The translations under genes and the position numbers were made by a program. This document shows, one piece after another, positions 52,707 to 58,998 of a DNA stretch of 64,000 bases. Numbering within the stretch: position 1 is the stretch's first letter; every line of letters starts with the position of its first letter. Under the pieces are notes generated by a model, which saw only the letters and a program-made list of their open reading frames with translations, made no database searches and was not told the DNA's origin. This stretch comes from Vampirovibrionales bacterium (GTDB taxonomy: Bacteria > Cyanobacteriota > Vampirovibrionia > Vampirovibrionales > Vampirovibrionaceae), in the NCBI GenBank assembly GCA_029262635.1, contig JAJCZA010000007.1:56300-120299 (forward strand), in the 5' to 3' direction.

Positions 52707-53080
52707 CACTCACCGCCTTTCTCTAATTTGTTTAAAACGTCTTGAGCTTGGCAGGGGTGACAATATTCTTCAACCGACGTTTCTATAGATCTACAGAAGC
52801 CATCAATTTCGTTACAGCACCCGTAGCTTGCTATCGATTCCAGCCCCTCCCGCAACACGGCCACCGCTGGCAAAACTTTTTCCCACTCCACCGCCGCCGC
52901 AAGCTGGGCCTGAAGCTCTTGAATCTGCCGGTCACGGTCGTCGATGGTGGCCGCTATGCGGGTCAGCGATATGCCTGTACCTTCAGGAACCCGTCTTACC
53001 ACTTTCCAGCCGATGTGCTTTAAATCAGCTTTTAGGAGTATTAACTCCTCCTCCGTCAGCGGTTTTGCTTCGTTAGTCAT
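52706..53080 (-). CDS. Coiled-coil early protein, module family member A
   Basis: 124 residues. Begins MTNEAKPLTEEELILLK, has a helix DRDRQIQELQAQLAAAVE, a Cys-rich stretch (YGCCNEIDGFC, EEYCHPCQ) and ends LNKLEKGGE. The Cys/His residues could bind zinc. Paralogous in parts to 51989-52342, with an identical 22-bp DNA block in the LAAAVE region. Its final codons form the ribosome site AAAGGCGG for the AbrB-like gene. Confidence 0.55.
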   Translation of the reverse strand: MTNEAKPLTEEELILLKADLKHIGWKVVRRVPEGTGISLTRIAATIDDRDRQIQELQAQLAAAVEWEKVLPAVAVLREGLESIASYGCCNEIDGFCRSIETSVEEYCHPCQAQDVLNKLEKGGE

Positions 53081-53753
53081 TGGCTTGGCTCTCCTTCTCT
53101 GCTTCCTGATAAAATTTCAAACGCTGTGCGGGCTTGGAGCGGAACCACTGAATTACCCAGTCCTTTAATTCTGTCCACCCTTTGGGGTACATCATAATTT
53201 CTTCGTAATAACCGGGGTTCAACCGTCTTCCTGCTAGTGTTGGGTTTGATCGTAGGATCCACCCCGGGATAGAGTCCCAATTTATTGCACTGGGCGGTAG
53301 TGTACTGTTTTTTGCATCGTTGGCCAACGGCCTTGGAATCCCTCGCCAAAATGAACCATCTATACCAGTGGGCACCATCTCCAAGCGGGTAGTGATGGCA
53401 GGGACGTTTTCCAGAAAGACAAATCGGGGCTTAAGCTCGCCAACGAGCCGATAGATTTCCCAATAAAGGCCGCTTCGCTCGCCATCCAAGCTTGCTCCAG
53501 CTCCAGCAACGCTGATATCTTGGCAAGGAAAACCTCCTGTGATGATATCGATTTGCAGTTTGATATCATCACGTCCCAATGTTTTAACGTCATCCCAGAT
53601 AGGCGCACAAGCGAGTGTTCCGTCAGCCATTCGAGATAAGAGGACAGCTTGAGCGTATCGCTCGATTTCACAATAGGCGACTGGTGTAACCCACGGCGAT
53701 AACGCCAAGGATATTCCTCCGATCCCGCTAAATAAATCCAAGCCATTAAGCAC
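53073..53753 (-). CDS. Cytosine-5 DNA methyltransferase, probably inactivated
   Basis: 226 residues from a GTG at 53753 with a perfect GGAGGT site; the longer ORF is not real. Motif I (LDLFSGIGGISLAL), motif IV with catalytic Cys (TGGFPCQDIS) and motif VI (FVFLENVPAITT) are intact. The stretch that should follow, with motif VIII and the target-recognition region, is missing: ENV is followed within 75 residues by the C-terminal block LNPGYYEEIMMYPKGWTE. Motif X (RIKGLGNSVVPLQARTAFEI) is present but in the next frame, at 53160-53101. So a deletion and a frameshift are both likely. Originally host-mimicking or anti-restriction methylation. Confidence 0.75.
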   Translation of the reverse strand: MLNGLDLFSGIGGISLALSPWVTPVAYCEIERYAQAVLLSRMADGTLACAPIWDDVKTLGRDDIKLQIDIITGGFPCQDISVAGAGASLDGERSGLYWEIYRLVGELKPRFVFLENVPAITTRLEMVPTGIDGSFWRGIPRPLANDAKNSTLPPSAINWDSIPGWILRSNPTLAGRRLNPGYYEEIMMYPKGWTELKDWVIQWFRSKPAQRLKFYQEAEKESQAND

Positions 53754-53934
53754 TAGCGACCTCCATAAACAATTCACAATTTTCCCGACTTCGGTTGGCT
53801 TTCTCCGGCATAAACCATGGCACCTCCAAGGCAGGTGGACGAACCGGGCTAATCTTCGGATTCCGGGCGCACTCACCTCCGTTCAGGCAGTCAGCCGCCA
53901 CAGCGCACCGGGCTATGTCATTCGGTAGGGTCAT
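53746..53934 (-). CDS. Small Cys-containing early protein, unknown function
   Basis: 62 residues: TLPNDIARCAVAADCLNGGE, then CARNPKISPVRPPALEVPWF and a C-terminal helix-like end (RENCELFMEVASA). The four Cys could bind a metal. Overlaps both neighbours; its last codons carry the GGAGGT ribosome site of the methyltransferase. The pattern C-x5-C-x6-C-x(n)-P is reminiscent of small phage proteins of unknown role. Confidence 0.55.
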   Translation of the reverse strand: MTLPNDIARCAVAADCLNGGECARNPKISPVRPPALEVPWFMPEKANRSRENCELFMEVASA

Positions 53935-54235
53935 CGTCTTTCACCTCCAGATGGACTTTGACCCCTAACTGCTCGCTGATCAGCTCAGCGATATTATCCT
54001 GAACGTCCGCTTCTATCGTGGTCCGGTCGTCTGAGTACCCCGGAACTTGAATACTGGCTTCAAATTCAGGCACATTGAAATAACTGTTAGGCACTTCAAA
54101 ATTCACTTTGACGGCGATTTCATTCGGCCCGGTTGAGGGCTTATTTTTTCGGAGCTCCGCACCCCGGCATTCCCACTTGCCTTTGCAGTACTTTGACGGG
54201 TAGGCCCTGATTTTGATCCAAAAACTAGTAATCAT
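53918..54235 (-). CDS. Early-region protein, unknown function
   Basis: 105 residues. Basic N-terminus (WIKIRAYPSKYCKGKWECRG), then a beta-rich middle (IAVKVNFEVPNSYFNVPEFE) and an acidic helical end (EADVQDNIAELISEQLGVK). Overlaps the Dam-like gene by 4 bp. No family recognised. Confidence 0.55.
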   Translation of the reverse strand: MITSFWIKIRAYPSKYCKGKWECRGAELRKNKPSTGPNEIAVKVNFEVPNSYFNVPEFEASIQVPGYSDDRTTIEADVQDNIAELISEQLGVKVHLEVKDDDPTE

Positions 54236-54699
54236 TGGCTTTCCTCCATTATGTTAACAACAAAACCCAAGTCCTTAAACCACGCTTTAAAATCATCACC
54301 CCGGTTGCCCAAATACCAAAGGGTTTGCCGTTGATCGAATTGAGTGCTTCGGGGTTGTCCTGTAGCTGGGTCAATAAACTTCACCCGCTTCTTGAGCATC
54401 GCAAAGGCGGTAGAGGCTTTAACAAGCTTCTGACACCACTTTGTATCGTGCTTGTGGTGGGTTAACCAGATTTGTTCTCTTGGTTGATCAAGGCCATAAT
54501 CCACCCATCTGGCAAGCTGTGAGAAGGGTGGGTTAACAAAGACCCCATCCCAATCCCAAAACAGTCCCAAACCGTCTTTACCTGGTTTCGGTGGGCAAGG
54601 GTCAAAATAGTTAGGGTACATAGCCCTGACTCGCTCCAAAATATACTCCGGCGTCTGCCAAAAGTCGTTTGGTTTGCATTTCTCTAAAAAGTCATGCAT
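54232..54699 (-). CDS. Phage DNA N6-adenine methyltransferase (Dam-type, PF05869-like)
   Basis: 155 residues. Features: DFWQTPEYILERVRAMYPNYFDPCP, then DGVFVNPPFSQLARWVDYGL with the catalytic NPPF motif, and a C-terminal TLWYLGNRGDDFKAWF. The family methylates adenine in phage DNA, usually against host restriction. Overlaps the neighbours by 4 and 16 bp. Confidence 0.88.
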   Translation of the reverse strand: MHDFLEKCKPNDFWQTPEYILERVRAMYPNYFDPCPPKPGKDGLGLFWDWDGVFVNPPFSQLARWVDYGLDQPREQIWLTHHKHDTKWCQKLVKASTAFAMLKKRVKFIDPATGQPRSTQFDQRQTLWYLGNRGDDFKAWFKDLGFVVNIMEESQ

Positions 54700-54875
54700 C
54701 TGGAATTTTCCTTTCGTCTGTTCCGTTCAATAACAATGGCCATCGGGGTTTTATGATATATACCCGTAACAGGGTCTTTCCATGTGCTGATTTCAATACA
54801 ATATTTCCAGCCGCCATTAGCCAGTATGGAAAGGTCAGGGTAACGACAGTTAATTTTCATAATCTGCTCGTTCAC
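54684..54875 (-). CDS. Small early protein, unknown function
   Basis: 63 residues, basic: MNEQIMKINCRYPDLSILAN, then GGWKYCIEISTWKDPVTGIY and a basic tail (IERNRRKENSRC). Overlaps the Dam gene by 16 bp and the upstream gene by 4 bp. Two or three Cys, no known domain. Confidence 0.5.
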   Translation of the reverse strand: MNEQIMKINCRYPDLSILANGGWKYCIEISTWKDPVTGIYHKTPMAIVIERNRRKENSRCMTF

Positions 54876-55123
54876 TGGCTTTCCTCCGCAATGTAATGAC
54901 TCAAAGCAATTTGAGCCTTGGCAATGTGACTTTTCGCTGCCGTTAGAAACTCTCTGTCCTGATAAAATTTATCCGGGTTCTCAAGGCTCACGTAGCAGGA
55001 GCGCAACACCTTCTCGAACTCTCTAGCGTTGGCAATGGCCTGATTTTTTTTTAGACCATCAACATGGGCATAACACCACGTTGGGAGTGTTTTCCTATAG
55101 GGCTTATCTGGCTTAAACATCAT
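54872..55123 (-). CDS. Small helical early protein, unknown function
   Basis: 83 residues from the ATG at 55123, which overlaps the preceding stop (ATGA). Helical: GLKKNQAIANAREFEKVLRS, then REFLTAAKSHIAKAQIALSH. Not recognised. Confidence 0.55.
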   Translation of the reverse strand: MMFKPDKPYRKTLPTWCYAHVDGLKKNQAIANAREFEKVLRSCYVSLENPDKFYQDREFLTAAKSHIAKAQIALSHYIAEESQ

Positions 55124-55428
55124 CTTTCCACCCCATAAGTTGAATTTAAATCCCTTTGTATTGAGCATTCTGCTTTTTCTGGATACTGGCGAGTTAAACG
55201 AACAGCGACTTTCATTTTTTCCCGAAGGGTAACATTGGCTGAACTCATAACCTCAAAGTCGTTGACCACCTCGGAAAATTCATTGACAAATAGCGGTGTG
55301 ATTTGCTTCCGTTTGAATAGAAAGCCTGTTGCCAAATCCCAAAGCGTTGTTTCAGGATCTAACGCCATTATTTCTTTCCACCTTGGCGGTTTGTTGGTGT
55401 TTGAATTTTTGCTATTCATTTTAGCCAT
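55120..55428 (-). CDS. Early-region helical protein, unknown function
   Basis: 102 residues. KPPRWKEIMALDPETTLWDL, then TPLFVNEFSEVVNDFEVMSS and MKVAVRLTRQYPEKAE. Directly follows the replication gene with a one-base overlap, so could be a replication accessory such as a helicase loader partner; there is no motif to support this. Confidence 0.5.
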   Translation of the reverse strand: MAKMNSKNSNTNKPPRWKEIMALDPETTLWDLATGFLFKRKQITPLFVNEFSEVVNDFEVMSSANVTLREKMKVAVRLTRQYPEKAECSIQRDLNSTYGVER

Positions 55429-56372
55429 TAGATTTCAACCTTTCTATCGTTTCTGGCAATGGCTTCTCGTGCTTCCAGCAGATATTTTTTATAGCCGTCC
55501 CAATCCTTCTCGATGGCTGAGACGGCATAGACAAGTTCGTTGACCACCTTCGGGCTATTGGCCGCATAGAACAAAGCGGCCATTCGGGCATAATCCGGCT
55601 GGCTTAACCAAAACCTCACCATCTTTTCAGCTCTTGGATTGACATAAATAAACTCATCCAGACCGCTTGCCATTTGATTTAATTGGATTCGCTGGCTCTT
55701 GAGATGCTGAATCATATCCCGAATAATCCAAGCTTCTTCAGTCATCGGCTTTTCACCCGGGCGGCAAACTTCTAACGTTGCCTTTTCGCTTAAACTCCCC
55801 TGTTTGGGGGGTGGGGGTTCGGGTCGAGTGGGTGACTCTGGTATTTTTTCAAAATCAGGTGTGTTGTGTGTGATTTTTTCTGAGGGGGGTAGGGGGGTTA
55901 TACACACACCTTTGTCTTTTGTAATTGAAGATGTAATTGAAGATGAATATGAAGAACGGGGTGACATCGGCGTGACATCATGCGTGACATCAGCGTGACA
56001 TTTTTCTTTTTTATTTTTTCTGCGTTTTTCCTGTCTCTCGCTCCACTGTTGCCTTTTAAACTCATCCTCAACCATTCGCTTTGAATAAAAAACGTCATTT
56101 TTTGAGCATTTTATGACCCCATTTTCGATCAGTTCTTGAAACAATTTTGGAATTTTTTTAACGTTTTTTGATTCAAAATTGATCATTTTTTGGATCATTT
56201 TTGGTTCAATTTTGGATCCATTTGGAAGCGTTAATGTCCCATAAGGTGATCCGTTATGCATTAAAATCATTAACTCAAACCATAATAATCGAGCCAAATC
56301 ACTGCATGATTTTAATGCTGAATCAGCGCTCCAATCTGCTGGATAAAATTGAAAATAAGGTCTTTTACTCAC
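55428..56372 (-). CDS. Phage replication initiator-like protein (DUF1376-like N-terminus)
   Basis: 314 residues from a GTG (56372) overlapping the helicase stop and preceded by GGAGTG. The N-terminus KRPYFQFYPADWSADSALKS, then CSDLARLLWFELMILMHNG is typical of DUF1376/replisome-organiser winged helices; a basic helix (DEFKRQQWSERQEKRRKNKK) and a Pro/Ser-rich linker follow, then a helical C-terminal domain. Such proteins bind the phage origin and recruit helicase. The origin may be in or near this gene; I did not find clear iterons. Confidence 0.65.
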   Translation of the reverse strand: MSKRPYFQFYPADWSADSALKSCSDLARLLWFELMILMHNGSPYGTLTLPNGSKIEPKMIQKMINFESKNVKKIPKLFQELIENGVIKCSKNDVFYSKRMVEDEFKRQQWSERQEKRRKNKKEKCHADVTHDVTPMSPRSSYSSSITSSITKDKGVCITPLPPSEKITHNTPDFEKIPESPTRPEPPPPKQGSLSEKATLEVCRPGEKPMTEEAWIIRDMIQHLKSQRIQLNQMASGLDEFIYVNPRAEKMVRFWLSQPDYARMAALFYAANSPKVVNELVYAVSAIEKDWDGYKKYLLEAREAIARNDRKVEI

Positions 56373-57786
56373 CGCTATAGCACTCCTTCTGTAGTCGCTG
56401 GCTTGTGCGCCAATCAAGCGACTCTTTCACTCTCTCTTGTCCGAATTTTTCAACAACTCTAAACCAAGCCCAACCCGCCTTTCTGTTTCTTGCTTTCGCA
56501 AACCTCAAGAGCTTTCGGTATTCTCGAAGGATTGGATCGGTATCCTTTACGTTAACTTCTACAAATTCAGTTTCCTCTTGTATTTCCACCGCTCTGGATT
56601 GAACTTCTGGCGTAAACCCACACTCTGGACAAGTTTTTGCAGATAATTTCATCCAAGCGAAACAACGCTGACACTCTTTGTAATCCTTCTTTTCCTTCTT
56701 TTTCCCCTTACCTGTGAGTGTCCAGTAACGCTCCTCTAAAATATGACCATGCTCATCAACGTTGTTGCCATGATCAATAATCACGCAATCTTTTTTCCCT
56801 TGCTCTGGGCAGATTCGCAAACCACGCCCCGCTTGTTGGATGTAAAGGGCAAGGCTTTTAGTCGGTCTTGCTAAACCCACATAACTGATTGAAGGCTCGT
56901 CCCAACCCTCACAAAGCACTGAAGCATTGGTGACTATAGTCGTCTCGCCTGAGCGCAACCTGTCGAGGACACCATCTCTATCCGTAGAGTTCATTTCACC
57001 GTCGATATGTTCTGCTTTGATTCCGTAGCTGTTAAATTGCTCTGTGACAAGCTTTGAGTGCTTGATGCCAACGCAGAAAACAACCCCTTTTCGCCCGGGC
57101 GCATACTTTCTATACGACTCCACCACGTCGCCAACCAGTTGAGTGGATGACATGAAGGAATCGAGTGCGCCTTTATTATAGTCACCAGCTGTCTTTTTGA
57201 CGGACTTTAAACCTTCTGAGATGCGGCTCCCTGTGTAAAGTTTTGGCGGCACCAGAAACGGGCCGTCAGGATGCTCTATTAAGTCGTTAATGGTAGCCGG
57301 AGTTATCAGCTCTTGAGCCAGGTCATCAAACCCGGTTCCGTCGGTTCTGACGGGTGTAGCCGAGACTAGAAGTTTTTGAGCGTTTTGGTGGCGTTCTAAA
57401 AACGTGTTATATCGGTTTGCTTTCGATAAGTGGGCTTCATCCAGAATGATTAAATCTGGTTCCCAAGGAAGCTCACGCACTCTCATGGAATCGATGCTGA
57501 CGATCTGGACTAAAGCCAGTGGAAAGGTTGAAGGCCTGGCTTTAATAACGCCGTGTTGCATCCCGTTAGCGTTGATGGTCTTACCGGCCTGTTTTATCAA
57601 TTCCTCACGATGAGCAACCACACAGACTCGTTTGTGTTGGCTGACGTAATCCTTTGTGATCTCGGTAAATATTACAGTCTTTCCTGCACCTGTGGGCAGG
57701 CATAAGAAGACCCCGTTAGACCCACTAGCAAACGAGCTGTAAGTCTCAGTGATGGCTGTTAATTGATAATCTCGAAGCTCAAACAT
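56365..57786 (-). CDS. DEAD/DEAH-box superfamily 2 helicase with C-terminal zinc ribbon
   Basis: 473 residues from MFELRDYQLTAI (57786), overlapping the preceding gene; the longer ORF start is upstream in that gene. Motif I CLPTGAGKT, motif II LDEAH, motif III LLVSATPV, motif V NASVLCEGWDEPS, motif VI YIQQAGRGLR are all intact. A zinc ribbon follows (CQRCF-x(9)-CPECGF). Like phage SSL2/RadD-type helicases, it probably unwinds branched DNA in replication or recombination. Confidence 0.9.
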   Translation of the reverse strand: MFELRDYQLTAITETYSSFASGSNGVFLCLPTGAGKTVIFTEITKDYVSQHKRVCVVAHREELIKQAGKTINANGMQHGVIKARPSTFPLALVQIVSIDSMRVRELPWEPDLIILDEAHLSKANRYNTFLERHQNAQKLLVSATPVRTDGTGFDDLAQELITPATINDLIEHPDGPFLVPPKLYTGSRISEGLKSVKKTAGDYNKGALDSFMSSTQLVGDVVESYRKYAPGRKGVVFCVGIKHSKLVTEQFNSYGIKAEHIDGEMNSTDRDGVLDRLRSGETTIVTNASVLCEGWDEPSISYVGLARPTKSLALYIQQAGRGLRICPEQGKKDCVIIDHGNNVDEHGHILEERYWTLTGKGKKKEKKDYKECQRCFAWMKLSAKTCPECGFTPEVQSRAVEIQEETEFVEVNVKDTDPILREYRKLLRFAKARNRKAGWAWFRVVEKFGQERVKESLDWRTSQRLQKECYSGE

Positions 57787-57982
57787 TTTTATGAACAACC
57801 TCTGCCGCTTCATAAATTTCGCTATGGAGCCCAATCCAATCCTCCCCATTCATAGCGTTGGCTGGGGTATAATTGGCGGATGTTGTGTCAAAAACAGCCG
57901 GTCGATAAGGCGGTTTCCAATGCGGTGAGCCACCATCTCTTTTCGGCCAGTGGCAAAAATCTCCAACTCGAATCCCTTTCAT
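57779..57982 (-). CDS. Small early protein, unknown function
   Basis: 67 residues: VGDFCHWPKRDGGSPHWKPP, then AMNGEDWIGLHSEIYEAAEV. Trp/His/Pro-rich, 4-bp overlap with RuvC-like gene upstream and 8 bp with helicase downstream. No known domain. Confidence 0.5.
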   Translation of the reverse strand: MKGIRVGDFCHWPKRDGGSPHWKPPYRPAVFDTTSANYTPANAMNGEDWIGLHSEIYEAAEVVHKNV

Positions 57983-58509
57983 TTTTTGCTGGCCCTCTTT
58001 TTTTCTCGAATATCATCGCCATTAACTAACCAAACAAACGCCGCACAGAGAGCATCTGCATGGTTATCGTCTTGGATTTTATATCTACCTAAGTGCCACA
58101 GATCCATAGCGGCTTTTATCATCTGCTCCTTATCGGCTTTCCCATTTCCCGTCACCCCTTTTTTTATTGTGTTTGGGTGCTGAAAATAATAATTAATACC
58201 ATAAGCTTTGCAAAGGTCTTTAATCACTCGAACCACCGCCCCGGTTGCGCCAGCTCCATCCGAACTTCGCTGGATGAATTGCGTGTTCTCCATCACAATT
58301 TCATCCGGGTTGTGACGCTTAATCAGGGCTTCAATATCTGCCCTTATAATCATCAGACGGTCAAGCAGATATTGCTTCGGATTGGTCTTAATCCGGCCAT
58401 GGTGAAGGAGCCTCCCAAACACCCCGTATTTAATCGGGGTGTTTGGGTCTTCCTTAACTACCGCAAAGCCAAGTATAGAAGCTGATTGGTCTATAACAAG
58501 GGATTTCAT
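57979..58509 (-). CDS. RuvC-like Holliday junction resolvase
   Basis: 176 residues. RNase-H-fold acidic residues are all present: Asp7 in LVIDQSASILGFAV, Glu in DEIVMENTQFIQR (about 74), and the C-terminal pair in DDNHADALCAAFVW (about 146-150). Cuts branched DNA made in replication or recombination, preparing it for packaging. Lies between the SbcC-like gene block and the helicase. Confidence 0.88.
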   Translation of the reverse strand: MKSLVIDQSASILGFAVVKEDPNTPIKYGVFGRLLHHGRIKTNPKQYLLDRLMIIRADIEALIKRHNPDEIVMENTQFIQRSSDGAGATGAVVRVIKDLCKAYGINYYFQHPNTIKKGVTGNGKADKEQMIKAAMDLWHLGRYKIQDDNHADALCAAFVWLVNGDDIREKKRASKK

Positions 58510-58958
58510 TAAGCTTCCTCTTCCTCCGTTTCTTCAGGAGGATCGTTTTTTTTGGCTTCCTCTTCCTCTTCTGGTTCTGGTTCCTCTTCAACCACATCAC
58601 CAGTTAGTAAAGGGGTTTCGACTTCCTCTTCGGACTCTTTTTCAGGGTCGTCAAATTTTGACAGCTCATCATCGGAGGGATAATCGTCATCATCTTCTTT
58701 TGCATTATCAACACTAACATTTAAAACGATTTGCCCACTCTCAAGCTTGCGCAGGATGTCAGCCTCCTCTTTGTCTAGAGATTCAATAGACCCCCGAACC
58801 TCTTTAATTTGGGCCTTAAAAGAATCAATCGCACTCTCTTTTTCAGCGATTAATAATCGAATCTCAAACAATCTTGTAAGAATCTCTTCACGTGAGTGTG
58901 TTGGGATCTGCTGTTGGGTTTCTTCTTGCTCTAAGTTCTCTGCTGTTTCTATTGCCAT
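58509..58958 (-). CDS. Acidic coiled-coil protein, unknown function
   Basis: 149 residues. An N-terminal coiled coil (about 20-78, LFEIRLLIAEKESAIDSFKA, EVRGSIESLDKEEADILRKL) is followed by a very acidic tail: most of the last 60 residues are Glu or Asp. The tail resembles DNA mimics or single-strand-binding-protein tails, but there is no OB fold. One-base junction with the resolvase gene. Could bind the SbcC-like protein or a basic partner. Confidence 0.55.
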   Translation of the reverse strand: MAIETAENLEQEETQQQIPTHSREEILTRLFEIRLLIAEKESAIDSFKAQIKEVRGSIESLDKEEADILRKLESGQIVLNVSVDNAKEDDDDYPSDDELSKFDDPEKESEEEVETPLLTGDVVEEEPEPEEEEEAKKNDPPEETEEEEA

Positions 58959-58998
58959 GGTGTTTTCTCTCTCTCTTTCTATTTAACTTAACGATTTA

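Noticed and set aside
53360..53746. 128-codon ORF in another frame of the methyltransferase gene
   Set aside because: The overlapping frame carries motifs I, IV and VI of a known family; this one shows no motif and only shares a start near the coupled junction.
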